Source: CADEDV01 sp964437415
Lineage (GTDB): Bacteria; Bacteroidota; Bacteroidia; Chitinophagales; Chitinophagaceae
Assembly: GCA_964437415.1 (NCBI GenBank)
Contig: CAYTGN010000001.1
Span: forward strand, 124,001 to 188,000
DNA length: 64,000 nucleotides
Direction: 5' to 3'
Part shown: positions 42,645 to 50,754 of the stretch, piece after piece
Layout of the letters: every line of letters starts with the position of its first letter
Numbering within the stretch: the stretch's first letter is position 1
Position numbers and translations under genes: made by a program
The notes under the pieces: model-generated
What the model was told of the DNA's origin: nothing
Seen by the model: the letters and a program-made list of their open reading frames with translations, nothing else
Databases searched by the model: none

Positions 42645-44567
42645 TCACTTAACCCCCGCTCTTATCTTCAACTCACTCACCGGCACGGTCATCATTCTTC
42701 CGATGGGTTTATTGTTGCGGTAGCTGATCAGCTTCAGGTTGGAAGCATCTTTCGGCACCGTTAAGGGTGATTCGTATTTCGGGTAAAAATTATCCGGGAA
42801 TGAATTGTCAAAACTGTAATGAACGGATAGCCCTTCAACTTCTGTTTCTAATTTTACGATCAGGGTGGCCGTATCTTTTTTAGTAGCCGTAATGATGGGA
42901 TCATAGATAGCCGGTGAATATTTTACCTGCGCCATGTCGAAGCGGTCAAAATGTTTTTCCACCCGCTGCACAAATCTGTTCCAGTCTTTCACTTCTTTTG
43001 GTGACCACAAGGATTCGGCTATGGCAAAAGCCCTTGGCCAAACCATGTATTGCAGGTGTCTTGTATTATATACCTGCTCTGTCCAGAGGTTGGCCTGCCC
43101 GCCCTTCACCAGTTTTTCATCCACGCCTTCGGGAAGCGGGTCAAACTGGTAAGCTTTTTTCAACCGTAGTGTTGCATAAACCGGCGGTTCAATGCTGGCA
43201 TCACCCTGCATATAATCAATGTAAGCAAAATCAGTTGGGCTCATCACCACTTCATGTCCCATTTTGGCTGCTTCAATGCCGCCCTTCATTCCCCGCCAAC
43301 TCATTACGGCAGCATTGGGAGCCAGGCCCCCATCTAATATTTCATCCCAACCGATCATTTTCTTTCCCTTGCTGTTGATGATCTTCTCCACCCGTTTTAC
43401 AAAATAGCTTTGCACCTCATCCAGGTTTTTCAAACCTTCTTTTTGCATCAGGGCTTTTATCTGTTCACTTTTCTCCCAGAAATTTCTCGCCGTTTCATCA
43501 CCTCCCATGTGGATGTAGGGAAATGGAAACAACTGCGCCACTTCGGTGAATACTTTATCCAAAAACTCGTATGATTTTTCCAATGCCGGGCAGATGGTGT
43601 TATCAATCACACCATAAAAATGCTGCCCGCCGCCGGGCCAGATCATAAAGCGGTCGCCGGGACTTACATAATACTCACCGGGAGTGCAGGACAGTTCGGG
43701 GTAAGCCGCAATCGCTGCCAAACTATGACCCGGCACATCAATTTCCGGGAGGATATTGACAAAACGGTCTGCTGCATACTTCACTAATTCTTTAATATTC
43801 TCATGTGTATAGAAACCGCCATAGGTTGCTTTTTCACCGGGTTCGGGTTTTGACAGTCTGCCGAAGGTGCCTGTTCTCTCCACCCGCCAGGCGCCGACTT
43901 CGGTGAGTTTGGGCAGAGCTTTTATTTCAAGACGCCAGCCCTGGTCATCGGTGAGGTGCAGGTGCAGCAGGTTGAATTTATATTTCACCATTTGGTCAAT
44001 AAAATCCTTCACCTGCGGCACCGTAAAAAAATGTCTTGACACATCAAGCATCAGGCCTCTCCAACCGAAGCGGGGATAGTCTTCAATAGTAACGGCAGGG
44101 ATCGTCCACTGCTCTTTTAGTCTCGTGGATTTGCTTTCCACTTCTTTGGGCAACAGTTGCAATAAGGTTTGTACGCCATAAAATATTCCGGAAGGTTCGG
44201 CGGCTGTCAAGCTGATACCGGCCGCAGTTACTTTCAGGCGATAACCTTCTTTCGGCAATGATGTGTCAGCAGCCGACAAAAGTTTTATATGAATTGATTT
44301 TGGCAAGGCCGTTGTGCCTTCTTTCACTGTTATTTTATGTCCTGTAACAAAGGAGAGTTGTTCGGCCAGCCGCTCAGCCATTTTTTTCACTTCTGCATTT
44401 TTGGTAATAATGATCGTGGTGGAAAAAGGTAATGTATAAAATCCTGTGCCGGTTGTGAGTGAAACGGGTTGGGGAATCAATGCGATGTCGGGTCTCTTCC
44501 CGGCAACTTGTGCTGAAACTGCCCATGCGCAGGCAACGAGGAGGAATGCAAAAAATATCTTTTTCAT
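42645..44567 (-). CDS. Beta-N-acetylhexosaminidase, GH20
   Basis: 640 residues with a signal peptide (MKKIFFAFLLVACAWAVSAQ). An N-terminal GH20b domain (about 30-160) precedes the catalytic barrel: LMLDVSRHFFTVPQVKDFI, LLHLHLTDDQGWRLEI, FVNILPEIDVPGHSLAA and HMGGDETA with the catalytic Asp357-Glu358 pair. A C-terminal CHB_HEX_C-like module follows (YSFDNSFPDNFYPKYESPL). It releases terminal GlcNAc/GalNAc from chitin oligomers, glycoproteins or peptidoglycan, in the periplasm or outside. Single gene, not in an obvious polysaccharide locus. Confidence 0.95.
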   Translation of the reverse strand: MKKIFFAFLLVACAWAVSAQVAGKRPDIALIPQPVSLTTGTGFYTLPFSTTIIITKNAEVKKMAERLAEQLSFVTGHKITVKEGTTALPKSIHIKLLSAADTSLPKEGYRLKVTAAGISLTAAEPSGIFYGVQTLLQLLPKEVESKSTRLKEQWTIPAVTIEDYPRFGWRGLMLDVSRHFFTVPQVKDFIDQMVKYKFNLLHLHLTDDQGWRLEIKALPKLTEVGAWRVERTGTFGRLSKPEPGEKATYGGFYTHENIKELVKYAADRFVNILPEIDVPGHSLAAIAAYPELSCTPGEYYVSPGDRFMIWPGGGQHFYGVIDNTICPALEKSYEFLDKVFTEVAQLFPFPYIHMGGDETARNFWEKSEQIKALMQKEGLKNLDEVQSYFVKRVEKIINSKGKKMIGWDEILDGGLAPNAAVMSWRGMKGGIEAAKMGHEVVMSPTDFAYIDYMQGDASIEPPVYATLRLKKAYQFDPLPEGVDEKLVKGGQANLWTEQVYNTRHLQYMVWPRAFAIAESLWSPKEVKDWNRFVQRVEKHFDRFDMAQVKYSPAIYDPIITATKKDTATLIVKLETEVEGLSVHYSFDNSFPDNFYPKYESPLTVPKDASNLKLISYRNNKPIGRMMTVPVSELKIRAGVK

Positions 44568-44613
44568 ACCGGCAATTTAAGTTGAGCAAGTTAGTGGTTT
44601 GCCACGAACGAAA

Positions 44614-44641
44614 TAAAAAAGGTTGACAATCCCTGTCAACC
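44614..44641 (-). terminator. terminator after the TPR gene
   Basis: A perfect 8-bp stem GGTTGACA/TGTCAACC (44621-44628 with 44634-44641) is followed on the minus strand by TTTTTTATT. Together with the neighbouring AACTAATAAACCAGTCAACC it shares words with the hairpin after pdxH. Confidence 0.75.
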
Positions 44642-44668
44642 CAATTAACTAATAAACCAGTCAACCTT

Positions 44669-45319
44669 CTACCCCGGTATCCTCGAAATATATTTTTCGA
44701 TCTGTTTGATCTGGTCAACGATCTGCGGCGTGGTGGGCTTCAGTGCTTTTGCCTTTCTGAAAAAATCTTTTGCTGCCCTGAACTCTCTTTTGTTCATCAT
44801 GATGCTGCACATCTGCAAATAAGCTGCGGCTTCATTTTCTTTATCGGGCAATCCTTTGCGGATGGCGGAACGGATATAGCTTTCCGCCTGTTTCAGGTCA
44901 TTTTTTTGCATGGACAACATTCCCATCTGCAGCAGGCTGGCGCCTTCTGCTTCTTTCATCGGCATACCGAGGTCCAGCCCTTTCTTCATCATTTTTTCTG
45001 CGCCGTCAAAGTCCTGGTTCATCATGGCGATATTTCCTTTCAGGGTATAATACACCGAACGGATAGGTTTATACAACAGGTTGGGATATTTCACAGAGCT
45101 CAGCACTTTTTGTGCGCCTTCCATATCGCCGCTTTCCATGTATTCCTGTATCAGCCTCAGCGGACCAAAAAAGAAATGACCCAGCACCAGGATAACACCC
45201 ACCAGGTACAACGGAAATGCCGGCCAGAAGCTTCCGGCATAGTTCACATAAACACCGGCCAGTATCATCACAAGGCCAATCCACAGGCGGTATTTGATGA
45301 GGAGATTGTAAAACTTCAT
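44669..45319 (-). CDS. Membrane protein with TPR-like repeats
   Basis: 216 residues from the Met at 45319 (MKFYNLLIKYRLWIGLVMILAGVY); an in-frame Met at 45418 lies inside the VOC gene. Two transmembrane helices (about 10-50, with FWPAFPLYLVGVILVLGHFFF) are followed by tetratricopeptide helices (about 65-205; GNIAMMNQDFDGAEKMMKKGL, GMLSMQKNDLKQAESYIRSAI, AAYLQMCSIMMNKREFRAAKDFF). Soluble TPR on the cytoplasmic or periplasmic face, probably a scaffold. Last gene of a DinB-VOC-TPR run on the minus strand. Confidence 0.85.
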   Translation of the reverse strand: MKFYNLLIKYRLWIGLVMILAGVYVNYAGSFWPAFPLYLVGVILVLGHFFFGPLRLIQEYMESGDMEGAQKVLSSVKYPNLLYKPIRSVYYTLKGNIAMMNQDFDGAEKMMKKGLDLGMPMKEAEGASLLQMGMLSMQKNDLKQAESYIRSAIRKGLPDKENEAAAYLQMCSIMMNKREFRAAKDFFRKAKALKPTTPQIVDQIKQIEKYISRIPG

Positions 45320-45371
45320 GTCTGCACTTTTAAGGGGGGCAAAGATAAGGGCTGCCGGGCTAACAGCCCCG

Positions 45372-45833
45372 TCATTCCTTTGCATCATTGATCTCGAGCC
45401 AATAGCCATCGGGGTCACGGAAATAGATCTGCTTCACCCCGTCCACACGGGTGGTGACAGCGCCGGGCTCGCCGGCCCAGTTCTCAAAAGCAATTTTCTT
45501 TTCTTTCAATACCGCCGTGAACCGATCCATGGAGGCCACACTGAAACAGAGATGCGCATTTTTGGGATAGCTCACGGGTGCCGTGGCGCCTTCAATCAGG
45601 TGCAGGTGGCTTTTTACCCCCACGGAAAACCAGTTGTGTTTGCCGTCATGAAAAGGTTCGGGGATGGTATCCAGCCCAATGATATCCTGGTAGAAAGCCG
45701 TGTTGGTTTTGAGGTCCCTCACATAGAAGGCAATATGGTTGAGAACGGCTCTGGGGCGGCTGTTCTCTTTTTGCGCCGGTGCCAAAAAAGGAAGCAGCCA
45801 GCAGCCTGCTGCGATACCCATCATTTTTATCAT
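45372..45833 (-). CDS. Secreted VOC-family (glyoxalase-fold) protein
   Basis: 153 residues from the Met at 45833, giving MIKMMGIAAGCWLLPFLAPAQ, a signal peptide. The VOC fold has LNHIAFYVRDLKTNTAFYQDIIGLD (first metal His), FSVGVKSHLHLIEG, AHLCFSVASMDRFTAVL and VKQIYFRDPDGYWLEINDAKE (second half, metal Glu). VOC proteins are usually cytoplasmic metal enzymes or antibiotic-binding proteins; export is unusual. The gene ends 52 bases before the TPR gene and begins 42 bases after the DinB gene. Confidence 0.85.
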   Translation of the reverse strand: MIKMMGIAAGCWLLPFLAPAQKENSRPRAVLNHIAFYVRDLKTNTAFYQDIIGLDTIPEPFHDGKHNWFSVGVKSHLHLIEGATAPVSYPKNAHLCFSVASMDRFTAVLKEKKIAFENWAGEPGAVTTRVDGVKQIYFRDPDGYWLEINDAKE

Positions 45834-45875
45834 GGCAGAAAGGTAGCAACAAAAACGGCTGGCTGCTGTGGGCAA

Positions 45876-46370
45876 TTATTCCCTTTCCCAGAACGGGGGC
45901 GGCTCAATGCCCAGCGAACGGAGATAGACATAGGCCTGCCCGCGGTGGTGAATTTCGTTGTCCACATAATACTGGATAAAGGACAGGCAAGTGCCGGGCC
46001 ACTGGCCAAAGGCCACATCTTCTTCGGCAAAGCGGGTCGGGCTGATCTGCGGCCAAATGGCATTGATGCCATCGGTGGCTTTGTCCCATAGTTCCAGCAA
46101 TTCTTTTTTGGTATGCACTTCTTTGGCATCGGCCCATTTTTGCCATTGGCCGCTGGCGATGCCGCTGACACCGGGCACGGCCATACCGAGAAATTCTAAG
46201 ACCATTTCTGCAAAGGGCCTCATGCCGCCGATGGAGTAAGTGAAAAGTTTGTCTTCGGGAAAAGCCTCGATGGTGCGGCGGGTGAGGCTGCGGTGGCCCA
46301 GCCAGTGTTTCAGCAGTTCGTCTGTTGACAGGAGGGTTGCTTTTTCAGTTGTCAGTTCTTTAGTTTCCAT
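45876..46370 (-). CDS. DinB-family protein
   Basis: 164 residues from the Met at 46370 (METKELTTEK); a Met nine codons upstream is possible. A four-helix DinB bundle: HWLGHRSLTRRTIEAFPEDKLF (first His), a central helix region with MVLEFLGM, and VDNEIHHRGQAYVYLRSLGIEPPPFWERE, where HH are metal ligands and the tail is typical. DinB/YfiT proteins are metal-dependent thiol transferases (bacillithiol or mycothiol) or damage-inducible proteins; the role here is unknown. First gene of the DinB-VOC-TPR run. Confidence 0.88.
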   Translation of the reverse strand: METKELTTEKATLLSTDELLKHWLGHRSLTRRTIEAFPEDKLFTYSIGGMRPFAEMVLEFLGMAVPGVSGIASGQWQKWADAKEVHTKKELLELWDKATDGINAIWPQISPTRFAEEDVAFGQWPGTCLSFIQYYVDNEIHHRGQAYVYLRSLGIEPPPFWERE

Positions 46371-46473
46371 TTGCTTGATTTTGTTGATTGAATACACAAA
46401 GCAAACCCGCCCGGCTGACAGCCCTATGGCAGCCGGTTTTGGATGGGATAAAAAAATATCAGCCAGAAACCGT

Positions 46474-46481
46474 TATTTTTG
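46474..46481 (+). promoter_or_regulatory. -7 box of the tRNA-Arg gene
   Basis: TATTTTTG, an exact TAnnTTTG box, ends 14 bases before the first base of the tRNA. No -33 element at the expected distance is obvious. Confidence 0.5.
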
Positions 46482-46495
46482 CTGCCCTCTCTTTT

Positions 46496-46567
46496 GGCCC
46501 GGTAGTTCAATGGATAGAATAGGAGTTTCCTAAACTCTAGATACAAGTTCGATTCTTGTCCGGGCTA
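46496..46567 (+). tRNA. tRNA-Arg (anticodon CCT)
   Basis: 72 bases fold into a full cloverleaf: acceptor GGCCCGG/CCGGGCT with a first G-U pair, D-stem GTTC/GAAT, anticodon stem GGAGT/ACTCT with loop TTCCTAA (anticodon CCT at 46529-46531), a 4-base variable loop and T-stem ACAAG/CTTGT with loop TTCGATT. Discriminator A at 46567. The CCA end is not encoded. It reads AGG codons. The first-pair wobble is unusual but tolerated. Confidence 0.95.
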
Positions 46568-46611
46568 CAAACCTTTACAATGATAGCCAGCGCTGTCATT
46601 TTCTGTTCCTC

Positions 46612-46642
46612 CAACTCAAGCAGCATTTCCCTCAATTCAATC
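46612..46642 (+). promoter_or_regulatory. candidate LytTR-type direct repeat upstream of the OmpA-family gene
   Basis: CAACTCAAGC at 46612 and CAATTCAATC at 46633 are 21 bases apart. The proximal unit begins 42 bases before the -7 box at 46675, exactly the geometry seen upstream of the gene at 60263. Units differ from CAATTCAT in one or two bases, so this copy is weaker than the four near the LytTR genes. Confidence 0.5.
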
Positions 46643-46651
46643 ATTCTTGGC

Positions 46652-46682
46652 TTTGGTGCCTTTGTCCGCAATCATAGTTTTG
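46652..46682 (+). promoter_or_regulatory. consensus Bacteroidota promoter of the OmpA-family gene
   Basis: TTTG (46652-46655), a 19-base spacer and TAGTTTTG (46675-46682) match TTTG-N19-TAnnTTTG at every fixed position. The start codon is 25 bases downstream. Confidence 0.75.
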
Positions 46683-46707
46683 GCCTCCTAACTAAAAACC
46701 TTATACC

Positions 46708-47991
46708 ATGAACCGTAAATTCATTCTTGCTGCGCTGGTCGCCTTGCTGCCTTTTATAGCGGAAGCTCAACTGAATAATATTCTGAATAAAGTAAAGAAC
46801 AAAGCCAAAAACAGGGCCGACCAGAAAGTGGATAAAGAAATTGATAATGCACTCGATGAGATCGAAGGAAAGAAAAAAGCGGAACCAACGGTGACAAAAA
46901 ATGGCGGCAGCAAAACCGCTGAAACAAAACCGGAAGAGCCTTCGCTGAAAAGTTTTTCCAAATATGATTTTATCCCCGGCGATTCTGTGCTGTATTATGA
47001 TGCCTTTGAGGGAGAAGCTATCGCCGAACTGCCCACCGGCTGGAACACCAGTGGCACCGGTGAAGTAGTGACACTGGATAAATTTCCCGGCAACTGGCTG
47101 CAACTGCACAAGAAGTTCATGTACCTGAGCAGCAGTACCAAATCTTATGGCGAAAATTTTACCGCCGAGTTTGACATCATCCTGCAACTGAAGAACAATG
47201 GCTGGAGCTATCCCGAGATCTATTTTGGTTTTTTTGCCAGCAATGATGAACCCAATACCGGCAATAATTTTCTGAGAGATTACCGGAAAAATGCTGCCAT
47301 CGTAGCCACTCTTTGCCCGGGTGAGTTCAGGTCGTCACGGGTTAAGCTCAGCACTTACCAGAAAACCAAACCCTGGTTTTTAAGTGATGCCAAAGCCTTT
47401 GAACCGATGGAAAGATCCTATTTCAGCCCGATGCATGTGGCCATCCAGGTGCAGAAGGAAAGATGCCGTATCTGGATCAATGAAGAAAAAGTGTTTGATG
47501 CCCCCAAAGCGGTGCCGGTTGGAGATATCATGAACCAGTTGTTCTTTGAAGTGGGCGGCACCAATTACCCCGAAAATCAGTATGCTGTTTTTATCAGCAA
47601 TATCAAAGTGGCTACGGGCAAACCGGACACAAGACATAAACTTATCGAAGAAGGAAAATTTTCTACCACCGGAATTCTTTTTGATTTCCAGAGTGCTGTC
47701 ATCAAACCCGAATCGTATGCGGTGGTGAAAGAAATTGCTGCTGTGTTGAAAGAGAATGGTGCGGTAAAAATAAAAGTGCTGGGTCACACCAGTAGTGACG
47801 GGGATGATAATGCCAATATGGAATTATCCAAAAAAAGGGCAGCGGCTGTGAAGCAATTGCTGGTGAATGAATTTGGTATTGACGGCGGCAGAATTGAAAC
47901 CGAAGGAAAAGGGGAGACAGAGCCTGTTGCCGACAACAAGACCAAAGAAGGCAAGATGCTGAACCGCCGGGTGGAGTTTGTGAAGCTGTAG
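46708..47991 (+). CDS. OmpA-family outer membrane protein
   Basis: 427 residues. Signal peptide (MNRKFILAALVALLPFIAEAQ), a Lys/Glu-rich helical segment (about 22-75), a beta-sandwich region resembling a lectin/glucanase-type module (YYDAFEGEAIAELPTGW ... CRIWINEEKVFD, about 95-300) and a C-terminal OmpA peptidoglycan-binding domain: GILFDFQSAVIKPESYAVV, VLGHTSSDGDDNANMELSKKRAAAV, EGKGETEPVADNKT-x-EGKMLNRRVEFV. It anchors the envelope to peptidoglycan. First gene after a perfect promoter; likely under the LytTR-type repeats upstream. Confidence 0.9.
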   Translation: MNRKFILAALVALLPFIAEAQLNNILNKVKNKAKNRADQKVDKEIDNALDEIEGKKKAEPTVTKNGGSKTAETKPEEPSLKSFSKYDFIPGDSVLYYDAFEGEAIAELPTGWNTSGTGEVVTLDKFPGNWLQLHKKFMYLSSSTKSYGENFTAEFDIILQLKNNGWSYPEIYFGFFASNDEPNTGNNFLRDYRKNAAIVATLCPGEFRSSRVKLSTYQKTKPWFLSDAKAFEPMERSYFSPMHVAIQVQKERCRIWINEEKVFDAPKAVPVGDIMNQLFFEVGGTNYPENQYAVFISNIKVATGKPDTRHKLIEEGKFSTTGILFDFQSAVIKPESYAVVKEIAAVLKENGAVKIKVLGHTSSDGDDNANMELSKKRAAAVKQLLVNEFGIDGGRIETEGKGETEPVADNKTKEGKMLNRRVEFVKL

Positions 47992-48014
47992 TTATTATAA
48001 TAGTGCAACGGTTT

Positions 48015-48118
48015 GAATTTGCCAGCAGAGAACCGCAAAGAATAGACGGAGTTTCGTAGAGAAAAGAAAAAATCTGTGGTTCTCCTTCCGCTCTGTGTAA
48101 CTCTGTGGCCTGGTTTTT
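48015..48118. repeat. intergenic CTCTGTG-type repeat element
   Basis: The gap between the OmpA-family gene and the next gene contains GAGAACCGCAAAG, then its approximate counterpart GTGGTTCTCC, followed by CTCTGTGTAACTCTGTGGC. The word pattern (short CTCTGTG/GAACCGCAAAG iterations) is typical of dispersed, non-coding repeats in environmental bacteria. Minus-strand open frames here are not credible genes. Confidence 0.4.
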
Positions 48119-48160
48119 CAAACTGAAACATTACGCTCATTATACCATTAAACCTTTTGT

Positions 48161-48772
48161 ATGAAAAAATTAGTATTCATGGCCGCTATGCTGGCCGCAC
48201 TGGGTGTTTCTGCCCAACAAAATCAACCGGCAACAACCAACAACGCTGTTCCTGATGCGGTGCTAACGGATGACTCCGCACATTGGACCATCTCTACCTT
48301 ATCCACTATCGGGTATGTGAACACAACACCGGGTGCTAACTATAACACTTACCGAAGCGGTGGCGGTATGCTGGTGAAGTTCAAATTCAAAAAGAATGGC
48401 CGTTATGAGTTCATGCTCTATGTGCAGGCTAACACTTATGGAACTGCTACCGAATCATGGACACAGGTGGAAGGCACCGTTACCTATACCAAAGATGCAA
48501 AAGGGCAGCAGGTGTTGCTCACCAAAGCAGAGAAAGGTACTTACCGGATCACCAAGAACGGCAGCACAACTTCCCGGCCCATTCCAGAAAGCGAACTGAA
48601 AGGACAACATTCAGGAAAATTTATCTGGGAGAAAACCAGCTTCCCCGATGATCCCAACAATATCTACCTGCTGATGGTTGACCTGAAAAAATACCCTGAT
48701 GCAGATATTAATAAACCAGGTTCGATTGATCCTTCCATGGTCTCGAAGTTTCATATCCCGGTAAAGAAATAA
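48161..48772 (+). CDS. Secreted protein of unknown function
   Basis: 203 residues with signal peptide MKKLVFMAAMLAALGVSAQ. The mature protein is beta-rich: HWTISTLSTIGYVNT, GGGMLVKFKFKKNGRYEFMLYVQ, EGTVTYTKDAKGQQVLLT, GTYRITKNGS, resembling a lipocalin-like or single beta-barrel fold, but no family is recognised. Downstream of the OmpA-family gene and 26 bases before the small membrane protein gene; the three may share a transcript. Confidence 0.75.
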   Translation: MKKLVFMAAMLAALGVSAQQNQPATTNNAVPDAVLTDDSAHWTISTLSTIGYVNTTPGANYNTYRSGGGMLVKFKFKKNGRYEFMLYVQANTYGTATESWTQVEGTVTYTKDAKGQQVLLTKAEKGTYRITKNGSTTSRPIPESELKGQHSGKFIWEKTSFPDDPNNIYLLMVDLKKYPDADINKPGSIDPSMVSKFHIPVKK

Positions 48773-48798
48773 AAGCAATCACGTTAAAAATCTTAGCC

Positions 48799-49266
48799 AT
48801 GTTAATCAAGATAACCTTATTCATCACCCTGCTGTGTTATACCATCATCATCAGCCAGAGTTTTTTTTATGTGCTGGCTCTTTCCAGCGCCACTAAAAAG
48901 ATGCAGGCGCCAACCTATATTGAGATCCGTAAACTGGTTGACCGGGAATTGCTGCAAAAACTTAAACCTATTTATTATATCACCCTTGCAGTGTGTTTGC
49001 TGCTGACCTCTTTTTCGGTAGTGAACCCCGCGGGACTTCTTTTTATCTGCTCGGTCATTGCCTTTGCCGCTTTGGTGGTTGATATAATATTGGCATTGCG
49101 GGGAAATATGCCTATGAACAGGGTCATTAACCAGTGGACGGCATCCGACTACCCTAACGACTGGCAGCAGTATCGCAACCGCTGGTTCACTATATATCAT
49201 ATCCGCCAGGCTGCTAACCTCACCGGTTTTACAGCATTGCTGCTGGGCCTGGTATTCGGCTTGTAA
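48799..49266 (+). CDS. Small integral membrane protein (DUF1772-like)
   Basis: 155 residues with four hydrophobic segments (about 5-28, 58-80, 83-102, 137-155). RGNMPMNRVINQWTASDYPNDWQQYRNRWFTIYHIRQAANLTGF before the last helix matches the (V/M)PMN-x-x-(I/L)...W-x-x-x-x-x-R motif of DUF1772/anthrone-oxygenase-like proteins. Function unknown in bacteria. Lies between the secreted protein and the porin-like gene. Confidence 0.7.
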   Translation: MLIKITLFITLLCYTIIISQSFFYVLALSSATKKMQAPTYIEIRKLVDRELLQKLKPIYYITLAVCLLLTSFSVVNPAGLLFICSVIAFAALVVDIILALRGNMPMNRVINQWTASDYPNDWQQYRNRWFTIYHIRQAANLTGFTALLLGLVFGL

Positions 49267-49295
49267 TTATTTTTTAAACCATAAACCTTAAATCA

Positions 49296-49979
49296 ATGAA
49301 AAGAGTATTGACACTTATGATTGGCGTTATCACAACGGCCACAGCTTTTTCGCAAATTTCCATCGGCGTGCAGGGAACCGGTAACCTGAGCGATGCAAGC
49401 ATCGAGGCATTGGATATTTTTCTGCCCAACAAAAAATCAAGAGTGCTGCCCGGCGGCGGCATTGTGGCAGATGTTCAGTTCAGCAATGCAGTCACCCTTC
49501 GCACCGGTGTGAATTTTTTGCAAAGCGGTATTACGCTGAAAGCCACTGCACCAGGAGTGCCGGGAGAAATTGATGAAATTGTGACCAAAGGAAAACTGCA
49601 AATGAACTACCTGCAGGTGCCGGTGAATTTTTTGTACACTACCAAAGGCCGTACACAATTGTTTGTGGGCGGCGGCCCTTACTTTTCCTATGCAGTAAGC
49701 GGCAAATCAAAACAGGAGACCACCATTAAATTTTCCGATGGCAGCAGCGAAACAGAAAAGGAAGAGGCAGATGTTTTTGAAAAAGATGAGGATGGCGAAA
49801 CCTACTGGAAACGTACAGACTTTGGTGTTGGCGCCATTGCAGGAGTGAAACTTGCCGGCGGCATGTATGCCAATATCGGCTACCAGTTCAGCTTCAATAA
49901 CCTGAATAAAGATGATGATGGCAAATACAGAAACCGCGGGCTGCAACTGACCCTCGGTTATTACCTGTGGAGAAAGTAA
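49296..49979 (+). CDS. Porin-family outer membrane beta-barrel protein
   Basis: 227 residues. Signal peptide (MKRVLTLMIGVITTATAFSQ), then alternating amphipathic strands: GGIVADVQFSNAVTLRTGVNFLQSG, MNYLQVPVNFLYTT, TQLFVGGGPYFSYAVSG, an acidic external loop (SETEKEEADVFEKDEDGE), GVGAIAGVKLAGGMYANIGYQFSF and a final strand LQLTLGYYLWRK. This is the OMP_b-brl_2-like small barrel common in Bacteroidota. Ends at a strong terminator. Confidence 0.88.
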   Translation: MKRVLTLMIGVITTATAFSQISIGVQGTGNLSDASIEALDIFLPNKKSRVLPGGGIVADVQFSNAVTLRTGVNFLQSGITLKATAPGVPGEIDEIVTKGKLQMNYLQVPVNFLYTTKGRTQLFVGGGPYFSYAVSGKSKQETTIKFSDGSSETEKEEADVFEKDEDGETYWKRTDFGVGAIAGVKLAGGMYANIGYQFSFNNLNKDDDGKYRNRGLQLTLGYYLWRK

Positions 49980-49992
49980 ACAGTTGTGTTTG

Positions 49993-50027
49993 AAAAAAAC
50001 CGTTCCCAGGCCGGAAACGGTTTTTTT
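49993..50027 (+). terminator. terminator after the porin-family gene
   Basis: AAAAAAACCGTTCC/GGAAACGGTTTTTTT, a stem of about 13 bp with one bulged A, a 6-base loop and a T-run. Confidence 0.85.
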
Positions 50028-50144
50028 CATTTCATGCAGTATTTACAGCAATTCAGGCAATGCCTGCTTTTCATACGTCATTCCCCCTCTTAACTTGCTG
50101 CATCATTTACAATCATTAACCTTTAACCATTAACCTTATCACTG

Positions 50145-50732
50145 ATGAAAAAGATAATACTGATCGTTTCTGCGGTTGCTCTATCAGCAGCTTTGGCGAT
50201 GATAGCCTGCAGCGAAGGCAAAACAAAAGACACTGCACAGCAACCACTGAGTGGTGAAGCGCTGGTCAAAAGAGGTGAATATCTTGTGGCTGCTGTTGGC
50301 TGTGATGATTGCCACACTCCCAAGATATTCCAGCCAGACGGACATTTTGAACTTGACCTTGAGCATCGTTTCAGCGGCCATCCTGCCAATGAACCTGTTG
50401 GTAAAGTGGACACTATTGCATTTAAGAACGGCTGGATCTATTTCGGGATGGGCCTGACCGCTGCTGCAGGCCCCTGGGGCATTTCTTATGCCGCCAATAT
50501 TTCTTCCGATTCAACCGGCATCGGCATGTGGACCGAAGAGCAATTTCTTACAGCCATCCGCAAAGGGTTGTATAAGGGATTGGAAGGCAGCCGTCCTTTA
50601 TTACCACCCATGCCTTGGTTTGTGTACAAGAATTTTAATGACGAAGACCTGAAAGCGATCTACGCATATCTCAAAACCACCAAACCAGTGAAGAATGTAG
50701 TTCCCCAATGGCAAAAGCCTGACCAGTTCTGA
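50145..50732 (+). CDS. Lipoprotein c-type cytochrome (monoheme)
   Basis: 195 residues. MKKIILIVSAVALSAALAMIA-C is a lipoprotein signal. One heme site C-D-D-C-H (GEYLVAAVGCDDCHTP), then the Met-ligand region PLLPPMPWFVYKNFNDEDLKAIYAYLKTTKPVKN, which repeats the fold of the next gene's two modules (GIG-x-(W/Y)-(T)-x-x-(E/Q)). It resembles the cytochrome subunit of periplasmic dehydrogenases. First of a three-gene operon; 22 bases before the diheme gene. Confidence 0.88.
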   Translation: MKKIILIVSAVALSAALAMIACSEGKTKDTAQQPLSGEALVKRGEYLVAAVGCDDCHTPKIFQPDGHFELDLEHRFSGHPANEPVGKVDTIAFKNGWIYFGMGLTAAAGPWGISYAANISSDSTGIGMWTEEQFLTAIRKGLYKGLEGSRPLLPPMPWFVYKNFNDEDLKAIYAYLKTTKPVKNVVPQWQKPDQF

Positions 50733-50754
50733 TCGTTAAACCAAACTGCAAGAA

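Noticed and set aside
47702..48140. Minus-strand frames of 118 and 139 codons after the OmpA-family gene
   Set aside because: Antisense to the OmpA domain and to a non-coding repeat; no protein-like features.
49981..50110. A further LytTR-type site upstream of the cytochrome operon (CAATTCAG at 50049)
   Set aside because: The nearest second unit is 18 bases away and poor; it does not fit the 20-21 base rule.
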